Assembly (NCBI GenBank): GCA_009663185.1
Contig: VJZX01000001.1
Coordinates: forward strand, 1-64,000
Source of the DNA: Isoptericola halalbus
Lineage (GTDB): Bacteria; Actinomycetota; Actinomycetes; Actinomycetales; Cellulomonadaceae
DNA length: 64,000 nt
Reading direction: 5' to 3'
Position numbers and translations under genes: made by a program. Positions 17,938 through 25,999 of this stretch are shown piece by piece. Position 1 is the stretch's first letter. Each line of letters starts with the position of its first letter. The notes under the pieces are model-generated. The model had not been told where the DNA came from, ran no database searches, and saw only the letters and a list, made by a program, of their open reading frames with translations.

Positions 17938-18276
17938 TCAGCCCTCCTGGCTGCGCTGGATCGCCTCGGCGATCCGCCGGATGCGCAGCAACCGGGCGTC
18001 CCAGGTGGCACCGACGGCCGACAGCTGCGCCACGGCGCGGGCGAGCTGGGCCTCGTCCACCTCGTAGAGGCGCTCCCGCCCGGACGGCGTGACGTGGACG
18101 AGACCGGCCCGGTCGAGCACGCCGAGATGCTTGGCTACCGCCTGCCGCGTCACCGGCAGCTGCTGACTCAGGGTGGTCGCGGTGCCGCCGCCACCGGTCA
18201 GGAGCAGGTCGAGCATCCGGCGCCGGGTCGGGTCACCCACCGCCGACCAGAGCTCGTCGTCGATGGCGACGCTCAT
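17938..18276 (-). CDS. ArsR-family winged-helix repressor
   Basis: This 112-residue regulator has the ArsR helix-turn-helix: ELWSAVGDPTRRRMLDLLL, LSQQLPVTRQAVAKHLGVLDRAGLV and the SGRERLYEVDE wing. No cysteine metal site is visible, so it belongs to the non-metal group that is usually paired with SRPBCC proteins. Its ATG overlaps the stop of the upstream SRPBCC gene as ATGA. Two dyads upstream of that operon are its likely operators. Confidence 0.9.
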   Translation of the reverse strand: MSVAIDDELWSAVGDPTRRRMLDLLLTGGGGTATTLSQQLPVTRQAVAKHLGVLDRAGLVHVTPSGRERLYEVDEAQLARAVAQLSAVGATWDARLLRIRRIAEAIQRSQEG

Positions 18277-18737
18277 GCGGTCGACACCAACCGAGCGACG
18301 TACGTGACCAGGCGGGGCAGGAAGTAGTCCCAGCCATGCACATGGTCGAGGAAGCGCTCCTCGAGGACGGCCGCCTCCCAGCCCCTCTCCCGGAATCCCG
18401 TCTCGCTGAAGCGCAGGAGCGTGCCCGCACCCGCCGGGACCAGCTCGAATGTCACCAGGAGCGAGTTGCCCGACGTCGGGCCCTCGCCCTCGTCGTACAC
18501 CCACCGGAAGGAGAACCGCCGCGGCGGGTCGGCCTCGACCACCGTCAGCGGTTCGACACTCGCCTCCGGGGTCGACCTGTCGCCGAACGTGATGACCCCC
18601 GTGCCGCCGGGCACCGGTTCGAGCTCCGCCTCGTCCGGCCACCACTGGCGCAGGTGCTCGGGCGAGCTGATGACCTCGTAGACCACCTCGGGTGTGGCCT
18701 CGATCTGGATCTCCCGCTCGATGCTGCCGTACTCCAT
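18273..18737 (-). CDS. SRPBCC/AHSA1-type protein, first gene of an ArsR operon
   Basis: This 154-residue protein has an Activator-of-Hsp90-ATPase-like/START fold: IEREIQIEATPEVVYEVISSPEHLRQWWPD at the N-terminus, then a strand-rich middle and the closing helix HVHGWDYFLPRLVTYVARL. SRPBCC-ArsR pairs are widespread in actinobacteria and seem to sense small hydrophobic molecules, though the ligand is unknown. It is the first gene of a three-gene operon read leftwards, with two GCAACC/GGTTGC operators in front. Confidence 0.85.
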   Translation of the reverse strand: MEYGSIEREIQIEATPEVVYEVISSPEHLRQWWPDEAELEPVPGGTGVITFGDRSTPEASVEPLTVVEADPPRRFSFRWVYDEGEGPTSGNSLLVTFELVPAGAGTLLRFSETGFRERGWEAAVLEERFLDHVHGWDYFLPRLVTYVARLVSTA

Positions 18738-18756
18738 CGCACTCTCCTGTCATCGC

Positions 18757-18816
18757 GCAACCATTGGTTGCACATAACCATAGGGCGCGCACCCGGCATG
18801 CGCAACCGTTGGTTGC
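18757..18816. promoter_or_regulatory. two ArsR-type operators upstream of the SRPBCC-ArsR operon
   Basis: GCAACCATTGGTTGC at 18757-18771 and GCAACCGTTGGTTGC at 18802-18816 are near-identical dyads whose centres are 45 bases apart. They frame the short space that must contain the promoter of the minus-strand operon. The same 15-base site twice argues for binding by the operon's own ArsR protein. Confidence 0.85.
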
Positions 18817-18881
18817 AGAAGGCTTCGACGGGCACGCCTCGGCACACTCACCCAGGCGGCGACCGACCGTAGAGTTTCGAC

Positions 18882-19568
18882 ATGGCAAGCACCGCCTCAG
18901 CACCGCGGGCCCGGCCCGGCCGGGGGCGACTGAGCCGCGAGCGGATCGTGGAGGCCGCGATCGCCGTCGCCGACACCGACGGCGTCGACGCCGTCAGCAT
19001 GCGCCGGCTCGGCCAGGAGCTCGGTGTCGACCCGATGTCGCTCTACCGCCACGTCGACGGCAAGGACGCCCTGCTCGACGCCATGACCGACGCCGTCGTC
19101 GCACGGATCGAGCCCGTCGTCGACGCCGGCGACTGGCAGGCCTCGGCGCGCGCCACGATCCTCGCCGCCAGGGCGGTCATGCTCCGCCACCCGTGGGCCG
19201 CCCAGGTACGCAAGTCCCGGACCAGCCCGACCCCGGCCGAGCTGCGCCACCTCGACACGCTGCTCGCGATCCTGCGCGACGCCGGGTTCGACGTCGAGCT
19301 CACGCACCATGCGATCCACGTCCTGGGCAGCCGCATCCTGGGCTTCAGCCAGGACCTGTACGACGACACCGGCGACACGACGCCCGAGCAGGCGGCGTCG
19401 GCGGCCCGGGCGTTCGAGGCGATGAACCAGCCGCGGCTCGCGGAGCTCACCGTGGCGGTGACGCACGACGGCCGGCTCGGCGGCTGCGACGACGACGCGG
19501 AGTTCGCGTTCGCGCTGGACCTCATCCTCGAGGGCCTGGACCGCCGCCGCGCATCGGCGGCGCGATAG
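18882..19568 (+). CDS. TetR-family regulator with TetR_C-type ligand domain
   Basis: This 228-residue protein has a clear TetR helix-turn-helix (ERIVEAAIAVADTDGVDAVSMRRLGQELGVDPMSLYRHVDGKDALLDAM, residues about 21-68). Its C-terminal domain is of the TetR_C_1 class, with LRDAGFDVELTHHAIHVLGSRILGF. The basic N-terminal extension RARPGRGRL is typical. No divergent target gene is adjacent apart from the ArsR operon. The triple TACNNNGTA dyad 1.5 kb away is one possible target, but this is only a guess. Confidence 0.9.
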   Translation: MASTASAPRARPGRGRLSRERIVEAAIAVADTDGVDAVSMRRLGQELGVDPMSLYRHVDGKDALLDAMTDAVVARIEPVVDAGDWQASARATILAARAVMLRHPWAAQVRKSRTSPTPAELRHLDTLLAILRDAGFDVELTHHAIHVLGSRILGFSQDLYDDTGDTTPEQAASAARAFEAMNQPRLAELTVAVTHDGRLGGCDDDAEFAFALDLILEGLDRRRASAAR

Positions 19569-19655
19569 CCCCCGAAAGCTCGACGAGCGATTATCCGCCA
19601 AGCATCGTTGCGCCACCGTGACCAGCGTCCACACTTCGTCTACGCCTTCCATACC

Positions 19656-19689
19656 TAGATGAGCTAGGGTTAGACCCCTAGTGCATCTA
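19656..19689. promoter_or_regulatory. PadR operator, nested dyad with two arms on one centre
   Basis: TAGATG (19656-19661) pairs with CATCTA (19684-19689), and CTAGGG (19664-19669) pairs with CCCTAG (19676-19681). Both share the centre at 19672.5. The dyad ends 14 bases before the PadR start codon and contains three CTAG tetramers, which are otherwise rare in bacterial DNA. It likely covers the promoter of the padR-permease operon. Confidence 0.75.
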
Positions 19690-19703
19690 TGCATGGAGGT
19701 GCC

Positions 19704-20066
19704 ATGCACATCGAGAAGGACCTGGTCGCGGCGTCGTCCACGCCGCTCGTCCTCGGGATCCTGGCCGAGGGCGAGTCGTACGGCTACGCGATCCTCAAAC
19801 GCGTCAACGACCTGTCCGGCGGGCGCATGCAGTGGACGGACGGGATGCTCTACCCCCTCCTCCACCGGCTCGAGCGCCTCGGCTACGTGTCGTCGGCGTG
19901 GGGGACGTCCGACGTCGGGCGACGACGCAAGCACTACGCGATCACACCGGCGGGCCGCGAGGCGCTCGCGGAGAAGCAGAAGCAGTGGAGCGTCGTCGCC
20001 GACGCGCTCAAGCAGGTGTGGCAGGCCGCGCAGCAGCCGCCCGCCGTGGCGGAAGGGTGGGCCTGA
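19704..20066 (+). CDS. PadR-family transcriptional regulator
   Basis: This 120-residue PadR repressor has the winged helix TPLVLGILAEGESYGYAILKRVNDLSGGRMQW, then DGMLYPLLHRLERLGYVSSAW and RRKHYAITPAGREAL. ATG 19704 has GGAGG five bases upstream; another ATG at 19689 lies inside the operator and is rejected. Its stop overlaps the next ATG (TGATG). PadR genes in front of permease-prefix or ABC genes are typically autorepressed until a membrane stress or drug appears. Confidence 0.92.
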   Translation: MHIEKDLVAASSTPLVLGILAEGESYGYAILKRVNDLSGGRMQWTDGMLYPLLHRLERLGYVSSAWGTSDVGRRRKHYAITPAGREALAEKQKQWSVVADALKQVWQAAQQPPAVAEGWA

Positions 20067-21415
20067 TGGAACAGCGCACGGGGCTGGAGGCCCAGATCGA
20101 CCACTGGCGCTGGTACGTCCTGCGGCGTCAGGCCATCTCGTCCGCCGACGTCGACGAGATGGAGGACCACCTTCGCGAGCGCATCGCCGAGCTCAGGGCA
20201 TCCGGCCTCGACGACGAGGAGGCCTTCCTCGTCGCCATCAAGCGCATGGGCAGCCTCGACGCCATCTCGCGCGAGTTCGCCCTCGAGCACTCCGACCGTC
20301 TCTGGAAGCAGCTGGTCTTCGTCCCAGACGGGGTTGACGTCGCGGGCGCGCGGCCGTGGCGCGAGCTCGCCGCGGTGCTCGGGCTCGCGGTCGGGGCGGG
20401 CGTGGCGGTCAAGGTCGGGCTCGCGGCGTTCGATGAGGGCTCTGCCCTGATGCGCAACGTCGCGCTGCTCGTGTTCCCCTTCCTCGCGGGGTACTTCGCA
20501 TGGAAGCGACGCCTGACGGCGCGCGTCGTCGCCGCGCTGGTCATCCCGTTCCTGCTGCTCGCGGTGGTGCTCAATGCGTACCCGTTCGAGCCGTTCCGTT
20601 CGACCGAGGTGCTCGCCGCGCTGCACGCGCCCGTCCTGCTGTGGCTCCTGGTGGGGCTCGCGTACGTCGGCGGGAGGTGGCGGTCCGACGGGCGGCGCAT
20701 GGACTTCGTCCGGTTCACCGGCGAGCTGGTGATCTACGACGCGCTCATCGCGCTCGGCGGCGGCGTGCTCGTCGGCCTGACGGCAGGCGTGCTGTCGCTC
20801 GTCGGCGTCGACTTCGAGCCCGTCCTCGAAGACTGGGTCCTCCCCCTGGCCGTCCCAGGAGCCCTCGTCGTCGCCGCGTGGCTCGTCGAGGCGAAGCAGA
20901 ACGTCATCGAGAACATCGCGCCCGTGCTGACGCGGATCTTCACGCCGCTGACGATCGTCATGCTGCTGACCCTGCTCGGGGCGCTCGCGACGACGGGCGG
21001 CCTCGTCGAGGTCGACCGCGAGCTGCTCATCCTCATGGACGCGATCCTCGTGCTCGTCCTGTGCCTGCTGCTGTACTCGATCTCGGCCCGCGACTCGCTC
21101 GCGGCTCCAGGATTCTTCGACGGGCTGCAGCTCGTCATGGTGGTCGCGGCGCTCGCCGTCGACGCCGTGATGCTCGGCGCGATGCTGGCCCGCATCGCCG
21201 AGTTCGGGACCAGCCCGAACAAGGTCGCGGCGCTCGGGCTCAACATCCTGCTGCTGGTGCACCTCGCCTGGGCAGCCTGGCTGAGCCTCGGGCTCTTGCA
21301 GCACCGACGGCCGTTCGCCGAGCTCGAGCGGTGGCAGACGCGGTACCTGCCCGTGTACGGCGCGTGGGCCGGTGTGGTCGTCGTCGCCTTCCCCCCGCTG
21401 TTCGGCTTCGCCTGA
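20066..21415 (+). CDS. permease prefix domain 1 membrane protein
   Basis: This 449-residue protein begins with the soluble permease-prefix domain (about 80 residues, HWRWYVLRRQAISSADVDEMEDHLRE and GLDDEEAFLVAIKRMGSLDAISREFA). About ten to eleven hydrophobic helices follow. The function is not known. The prefix domain is normally found on ABC-type permeases controlled by PadR proteins, and the coupled padR gene upstream fits. No ATPase domain or neighbouring ATPase is present, so an ABC role is not supported here. Confidence 0.85.
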   Translation: MEQRTGLEAQIDHWRWYVLRRQAISSADVDEMEDHLRERIAELRASGLDDEEAFLVAIKRMGSLDAISREFALEHSDRLWKQLVFVPDGVDVAGARPWRELAAVLGLAVGAGVAVKVGLAAFDEGSALMRNVALLVFPFLAGYFAWKRRLTARVVAALVIPFLLLAVVLNAYPFEPFRSTEVLAALHAPVLLWLLVGLAYVGGRWRSDGRRMDFVRFTGELVIYDALIALGGGVLVGLTAGVLSLVGVDFEPVLEDWVLPLAVPGALVVAAWLVEAKQNVIENIAPVLTRIFTPLTIVMLLTLLGALATTGGLVEVDRELLILMDAILVLVLCLLLYSISARDSLAAPGFFDGLQLVMVVAALAVDAVMLGAMLARIAEFGTSPNKVAALGLNILLLVHLAWAAWLSLGLLQHRRPFAELERWQTRYLPVYGAWAGVVVVAFPPLFGFA

Positions 21416-21428
21416 CGGCGTGACACTG

Positions 21429-21937
21429 TCAGGCGTCGGTCGAGGCCGGCACGCGAGCGCGTGGCCGCACCGAGCCGACGACGCAAGCACGCCAGACGTC
21501 GCCACCGCCGCCCCGAGCGGCACGCCCGAGAACGGATGGGCGTCGTACGAGGTGTAGCCGCCGTTGACGAGCGGGATCAGGAAGTAGTCGCCCAGCGGGT
21601 TGGCGAGCACCGGCAGCAGGACGACCCAGAGCCGGAGAATCGGCGCAACGCCTGCCGCCCGGCACGTCAGCGCGGCGACCAGGGCCGACCCCACGGCCAC
21701 CACCCACCAGCCCAGCACGTCGCCGTACTGGAAGGCGCCAGGGGCGTCGTGACTCTGGATCGCGTTGCAGACGGGACTGTCGTAGTCCACTCCGAGGCAG
21801 GGCGTCCAGTACAGGACGGCGTAGTTCACGATCTGCACCGCGCACACGAGCGCCCCGACGGCGTGCACGAGCAGGACGGCGCGCCACCACCGGCGGAGGA
21901 CCCCAGTCCGCCGCGGCTTCGTGGCTTCAGCGTCCAC
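21429..21937 (-). pseudogene. four-helix membrane protein, apparently frameshifted near its end
   Basis: From GTG 21937 the frame encodes a small polytopic membrane protein: helices around WWRAVLLVHAVGALVCAVQIV, VLGWWVVAVGSALVAALTC, LWVVLLPVLANPLGDYFLIPLV and GVPLGAAVATSGVLAS. That frame has no stop before it runs far into the antisense of the permease-prefix gene. A neighbouring frame closes sensibly with VPASTDA and TGA at 21429-21431. A single base change between about 21470 and 21540 would give a normal protein of about 165-170 residues. This may be a sequencing error or a real decaying gene. Confidence 0.45.
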
Positions 21938-22105
21938 CCGCCCATCGTCGGCCGCACGGGTCGGCGGGTGGTGTGCGGCGGTGGGTGAAGTACGCCGTCG
22001 AGCGGGTGAATGCAACCTCGCAAGACCCCACTACGGAGGCCCCGGAGCATCGCGCTCGCGGCGAAGTCTCAGCCTCCACCTGTGCCATCTCCCGTCGAGA
22101 CAACC

Positions 22106-22312
22106 GTGACGATACGAGAGCTGGACGAACGAGATCGGACGTTGATCCAAGAGTTCGTGATGTGCGACCCCGACTACGTGCGCACCGGCTTCGACACTGA
22201 CCCGTCGCCGGCCGATGACGAGCACCCGATGACGGCTCGTCACCAGCCCAGGAACGAACCGGCGATCGCCGCGTCGGCGTCGACGATGCAGGGCCGCCGG
22301 GGGCGGCCGTGA
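22106..22312 (+). pseudogene. remnant of a GNAT-type N-terminal region
   Basis: After GTG 22106 the frame reads VTIRELDERDRTLIQEFVM then CDPDYVRTGFDTDPSPADD. This looks like the first 40 residues of a GNAT acetyltransferase or similar protein. It then degenerates, and the acetyl-CoA-binding half is missing. It probably represents a truncated gene. The assignment rests on composition and one short motif only. Confidence 0.3.
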
Positions 22313-22430
22313 CTGCGTGCCGGGGGCGGCTGCTGGGGACCCGAAGGCGGCGACGCCCGCGACGGCGGCTGCGCCGACCAGCACGGACCGGCGACCTGAG
22401 CTGAGGGTTCTTGCTCTCCTCCAGCACATG
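22240..22430 (-). pseudogene. remnant of a Tat-exported protein gene
   Basis: ATG 22430 opens a frame with a twin-arginine-like signal peptide: SGRRSVLVGAAAVAGVAAF followed by GSPAAAPG. After it the frame becomes Arg/Pro noise. A different frame then gives PCIVDADAAIAGSFLGW and a stop at 22240-22242. The pattern fits a short secreted-protein gene broken by a frameshift, overlapping the GNAT-like remnant on the other strand. Confidence 0.3.
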
Positions 22431-22523
22431 GGGGGCCGACGTCGGGGCGGTCGGTGACCAGCGTCCTGAAGGGCGGGGTGGTGACGGCTGCGGGGTGCCC
22501 GACGCCGGTCTACCGTCGAGGCC

Positions 22524-23411
22524 ATGCACACACGCGCGCTCGGACCGTTCAAGGTGTCCGCCATCGGCCTCGGCTGCATGCCGATGTCCATGAACAACGA
22601 CAACGAGTACCCCGACCGCGCCGACGCGGTCGCGACGATCCACGCCGCCCTCGACGCGGGCGTGACGCTGCTCGACACGGCCGACATCTATGCGCCGAGC
22701 TGGGACACGTTCGGCCACAACGAGGAGCTCGTGGCTGAGGCGCTCCGCACCTACGGCACGCTCCCTGATGGCCTCGTCGTCGCCACCAAGGGCGGGATCA
22801 CCCGCGGCCCGGGTGAGCAATGGGGCCGCGACGGTTCCCTCGAGTACCTGCGGACCGCCGTCGAGGGCTCGCTGCGCCGCCTCGGCGTGGACGTGATCGA
22901 CCTCTACCAGTGGCACCGCCCGGACCGGTCGATGGACTACGCCGAGGTGGTGGGCCACTTCCGTACGCTTGCGGACGAGGGCAAGGTCCGCTGTGTGGGC
23001 ATCTCCAACGCGAACATCGAGGAGATCCGGATCGCGCAAGACGTCCTAGGCGACGGCGGGCTTGTCAGCGTGCAGAACGAGTTCTCCCCGAGGTATCGCG
23101 CGTCCGAGGACGAGCTGCGCTACTGCGCGGGCCAGGGCATCGCGTTCCTGCCGTGGAGCCCGCTCGGGGGGACCGGGGGCGGCGGCCGGTCGGTGGGCGA
23201 GGAGTTCCCCGCGTTCGCCGAGATCGCCGCGGACCACGGCGTGAGCCCGCAGCAGGTCGTGCTGGCGTGGGAGCTGGCGCTGTCGGACCGTGTCATCCCG
23301 ATCCCCGGCGCGCGGCGCGCAGAGTCGATCGTGGACTCCGCCGCAGCGGCCGACCTCGTGCTGTCCGCCGAGGAAGTCTCGCGGTGCAGCGCGACGGCGG
23401 ACGAGAACTGA
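22524..23411 (+). CDS. aldo/keto reductase
   Basis: This 295-residue TIM-barrel NADPH-dependent reductase acts on carbonyl substrates. The catalytic tetrad is in place: Asp in LLDTADIYAP with the Tyr (residues about 51-60), Lys in VVATKGGI, and His in YQWHRPDRS. The cofactor region reads PIPGARRAESIVDSA. The protein is slightly shorter than family averages at the C-terminus. ATG 22524 is the natural start (MHTRALGPFKVSAIGLGCM). It stands alone, converging with a small membrane-protein gene one base after its stop. Confidence 0.92.
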   Translation: MHTRALGPFKVSAIGLGCMPMSMNNDNEYPDRADAVATIHAALDAGVTLLDTADIYAPSWDTFGHNEELVAEALRTYGTLPDGLVVATKGGITRGPGEQWGRDGSLEYLRTAVEGSLRRLGVDVIDLYQWHRPDRSMDYAEVVGHFRTLADEGKVRCVGISNANIEEIRIAQDVLGDGGLVSVQNEFSPRYRASEDELRYCAGQGIAFLPWSPLGGTGGGGRSVGEEFPAFAEIAADHGVSPQQVVLAWELALSDRVIPIPGARRAESIVDSAAAADLVLSAEEVSRCSATADEN

Positions 23412-23412
23412 T

Positions 23413-23688
23413 TCAGAACCCCGTCGCCAGGAGCACGAAGGCGACGACCAGGAGGGCGATCGTTCCCATAATGACTCCCGCTGCCGCCGGGGCGGCGCGG
23501 CTGACGCGATACGTCTCGTAGCGTCGAAGCCCGATCAGCCCGAGCACGATCGCGGCCAGGGCTGCGGGAGCCGCGATGAACTCACCGATCGCGGGCACGA
23601 ACGCACCCGCGAACGAGGCGATCCCCAGGGCCAGGGCCCAGGTGCTCGCACGGTCCCCGCGCGGTTGGAGGGTCTGTTCCCGTCTCAC
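23413..23688 (-). CDS. small DUF4190-like membrane protein
   Basis: This 91-residue protein has two to three hydrophobic helices: LALGIASFAGAFVPAIGEFI, PAALAAIVLGLIGL and a C-terminal AAGVIMGTIALLVVAFVLLA. The pattern helix-GLRRYETYR-helix resembles DUF4190 proteins of actinobacteria; the function is not known. GTG 23688 has TGAGG upstream. The gene is convergent with, and almost touches, the aldo/keto reductase. Confidence 0.65.
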   Translation of the reverse strand: MRREQTLQPRGDRASTWALALGIASFAGAFVPAIGEFIAAPAALAAIVLGLIGLRRYETYRVSRAAPAAAGVIMGTIALLVVAFVLLATGF

Positions 23689-23970
23689 GGTTCCTCAGGT
23701 GTCTTGGCCGGACGGCGCGGGTGGTGCACGCGAGTCTACGCAGCGACGGAGCGACGCGTCGTTGCCGCCGGGCGATGCACAGGTGAACCGTCCTGCGGGC
23801 CCGGACTCTTCCACGCTGGGCCTTGGCACTCGGTGGGTTCCCCGCTGCGGCTCTCGTCCGGCCGATCCGGGGTGCCTTGTCCGGACCACCAGCCCCGTTC
23901 AGCCCGCGCTCGGCTCCGTGAGCACGCGACGGCGACCTGCAGTGCCGTCGCGCGCCGGTCGACGCAGAGG

Positions 23971-24013
23971 GACTCCGGTGGCCCGGGAGAAGGGCTTCGG
24001 GGCCACCGGAGTC
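23971..24013 (-). terminator. 13-bp hairpin downstream of a minus-strand remnant
   Basis: GACTCCGGTGGCC at 23971-23983 pairs with GGCCACCGGAGTC at 24001-24013 around a 17-base loop. It begins 18 bases after the minus-strand stop at 24032, which supports the idea that the decayed genes there were once a transcription unit. The stretch 23689-23970 holds no recognisable gene. Confidence 0.65.
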
Positions 24014-24031
24014 CGTCGTCAGGCGATCAGG

Positions 24032-24379
24032 TCAGCCCTTTGACTTCCCCCGTGCCACGCCGCTCTGCTTGGCGGCCCTGGGGATGTCACGCGCTTCCTT
24101 CGCGGTGAGCACACCGCCGGCCCCGAGCCTCGCGACGACGTCGCTCACGTGGCTCACTCCGTGCGGCCGACCCAAGCCTGCTCGTCCAGGATGAGGTCGT
24201 TGACGGTGCACCCGTCGCCCGGTGTCGTAGTTCGGCACGCGGCTGACCTTGGTAGGGGCCAGGTCCACGGTGACGGTCTGCCAGGGTGCCGCGGCACTCT
24301 CCTCGAGCGAGAAGGACGCGTCGTTGCCCTGGCCGGAGGAGTCGACCGCCGCAGCGCCCGCCTCCTCGTCGAACCTTGC
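24032..24379 (-). pseudogene. decayed minus-strand gene(s), frameshifted
   Basis: Following an in-frame TAG at 24380-24382, the frame reads FDEEAGAAAVDSSGQGNDAS, then ESAAAPWQTVTVDLAPTK and VSRVPNYDTG. It then shifts: the +1 frame continues DGCTVNDLILDEQAWVGRTE and stops. A second short frame starts with GTGA overlap and runs through VARLGAGGVLTAKEARDIP to KSKG and TGA at 24032. No start codon precedes the first part. The family is not recognised; the protein-like composition and a downstream hairpin suggest a truncated gene plus a coupled small one. Confidence 0.35.
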
Positions 24380-24480
24380 CTAGGGTGGGCAGGCCGGCGA
24401 CCTCACGGTGCGTGGCGACCGACGTCGCCGGAAAGCCATCGGCATCGACCTGCGGACAGGCGTTCTGGGAGACTCACCGC

Positions 24481-24996
24481 ATGCTGCTGGAGTACACGCT
24501 GGCGCCGGACGACTACGTCGCGTTCAACGAGCACGCGGCCACGACATCTCCAGCGATACGCAAGCAGCGGGCGCAGGTTCGGGCCTTCGGCGCCGTTGCA
24601 CCGCTCGTCCTCGGCACTCTCATGGTCGGTGTAGTCGCCCATGACTGGATCGGCGGCCTCGTCGTCGGGATCTTTGCCGCAGTCGTCATGTGGTTCTGCT
24701 TCCCGAAGCTCAACGGCTGGCTGCTGGCGCGGAACCTTCGCAAGCTCGTGGCCAACGGTGGCGCTGGGCCAATCGGCGACGTCCGCCTGGCCTTAGGGGA
24801 CACTGGCATCACCGAGGAGATCGCCGGGGCGACGACGTCGATCACGTGGAAGGGCATCGACCGGATCACTGAGTCCGACGGCCACTTCTACCTGTTCACC
24901 GTGCCGCTCGCCGAGATCATCGTCCCGAAGCGCGCCGCCGGTTCGGGCGCGTTCATCGCCGCCGTGCTGACCGAGGCCGACGCGGCGCACCACTAG
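24481..24996 (+). CDS. YcxB-like membrane protein
   Basis: This 171-residue protein starts LEYTLAPDDYVAFNEHAA, has two adjacent membrane helices (VAPLVLGTLMVGVVAHDWIGG and LVVGIFAAVVMWFCF), and ends in the YcxB-type beta domain with ITWKGIDRITESDGHFYLFT and AEIIVPKRA. The family function is unknown. ATG 24481 fits the conserved N-terminus; the open frame upstream overlaps the antisense remnant and is rejected. The TAG stop overlaps the stop of the convergent gene by four bases. Confidence 0.8.
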   Translation: MLLEYTLAPDDYVAFNEHAATTSPAIRKQRAQVRAFGAVAPLVLGTLMVGVVAHDWIGGLVVGIFAAVVMWFCFPKLNGWLLARNLRKLVANGGAGPIGDVRLALGDTGITEEIAGATTSITWKGIDRITESDGHFYLFTVPLAEIIVPKRAAGSGAFIAAVLTEADAAHH

Positions 24997-25451
24997 TCGA
25001 CGACATCGCTCGCTCGCGCATACCAGTCGCCTCCCCAGCCCCAGTCACGCCGAGCCTTCTCAAGTTCATCGCCGGTGAGCCAGCGAACCCTGAGGACGCG
25101 CTGCTCCTGTTTGCTGTCCGGCCCGATCGGCAGGTAGATCCGGTATGACCCGTTCCTGACGTCATCGAGCCAATCCGAGGGTGGGTGCTCAACCCCGTCG
25201 GAGAGCCGGGCTTTCTCCTCAGCGGGGGCGTCGTCGGCATCCAGCCAGAGTGTCTCGATCCAGCCGACGTACTCCCGTGCGCGCGTCCACTTGGCCCACC
25301 AGAGGAAGCCGCTGGTCCGCGACGACGCGACCGACACCCTGAAGGCAACGAACCCCGCCGTTCGACCATCGCGGATCTCGGCAACGGAATCACGAAAGGG
25401 ATCGAGCGCCGGGTCGCGATCGAAGTCGTTCCAGCCCGGATTCCAGGGCAC
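24993..25451 (-). CDS. hypothetical protein
   Basis: This acidic protein of about 152 residues is rich in Trp and Asp. Notable stretches are VPWNPGWNDFDRDP at the start, GFLWWAKWTRAREYVGWIETLWLD and SYRIYLPIGPD, with the end WGWGGDWYARASDVVD. GTG 25451 is the best start because the frame upstream runs into the tRNA-Pro fragment and reads as noise. The family is not recognised. It lies on the chromosomal side of the putative attachment site. Confidence 0.6.
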   Translation of the reverse strand: MPWNPGWNDFDRDPALDPFRDSVAEIRDGRTAGFVAFRVSVASSRTSGFLWWAKWTRAREYVGWIETLWLDADDAPAEEKARLSDGVEHPPSDWLDDVRNGSYRIYLPIGPDSKQEQRVLRVRWLTGDELEKARRDWGWGGDWYARASDVVD

Positions 25452-25664
25452 GTCGAACCCTTCGCTCGCTCGGCTGGTGTGTTTCGAGGGGAACGCTACG
25501 ACGTGGGAATGCCGACCGGCGCAATCGAGGCGGATGCGGGGCGCCCACCGTCTCGGCTGACGCGTCGCAATGTCGCGCGCTCGCTGGGCTTCGTGGTGCT
25601 GGGCGGTCGCCTCGCCGTCTGGGCCGAGGGTCTCGACCCAGAAGCCATCCAAGCACCGTCTCTG

Positions 25665-25699
25665 TCGGGGTGACTGGATTCGAACCAGCGACCCTCTGC
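25665..25699 (-). other. 3' fragment of tRNA-Pro, putative attachment site (att)
   Basis: Read on the minus strand this gives the T-arm (GCTGG TTCGAAT CCAGT) followed by CACCCCG and the discriminator A, the acceptor end typical of bacterial tRNA-Pro. The matching 5' acceptor CGGGGTG, D-arm and anticodon arm are not found upstream. A lone tRNA 3' end is the displaced copy left when an element integrates into a tRNA gene. The orientation places the element to the right. Confidence 0.7.
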
Positions 25700-25999
25700 C
25701 CTCACCGGGCTCGATCCGAGCCGGCCCGAGCCCGACCGAGCGGCCCCGAAAAGAGCTGATGACCTCGGTGTTCACTTCCAGCGAGCCGACCGGGCAGCGC
25801 CGATCGAAACCGAGTCGGCCCGGCCGATTGTGCCCTGTAATTGCCCCGCAAATCAGGCCGAAATCGTCCGCGACACGGCGACATTGCCCCGACTGGCTCG
25901 TGTCGAGTCTACGAGCCCTGTTCCCAACGCCCTGACGGCCGACGAGCGCTTGAGGCGTATACGTCCTCGTGGCTCTAGCGCGGCAGGCATGCTGTACCC
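25700..25999. other. element-edge region without a recognised gene
   Basis: These 300 bases just inside the putative attachment site hold no convincing reading frame. Several Cys/Arg-rich open frames look like chance products. The base composition drops here compared with the chromosomal side. Confidence 0.5.

Noticed and set aside
19934-21428. Continuation of the 21.4-kb membrane-protein frame through the antisense of the permease-prefix gene
   Set aside because: The continuation is Arg/Glu/Asp-rich mirror sequence. A normal stop in the neighbouring frame at 21429 fits better with a frameshift.
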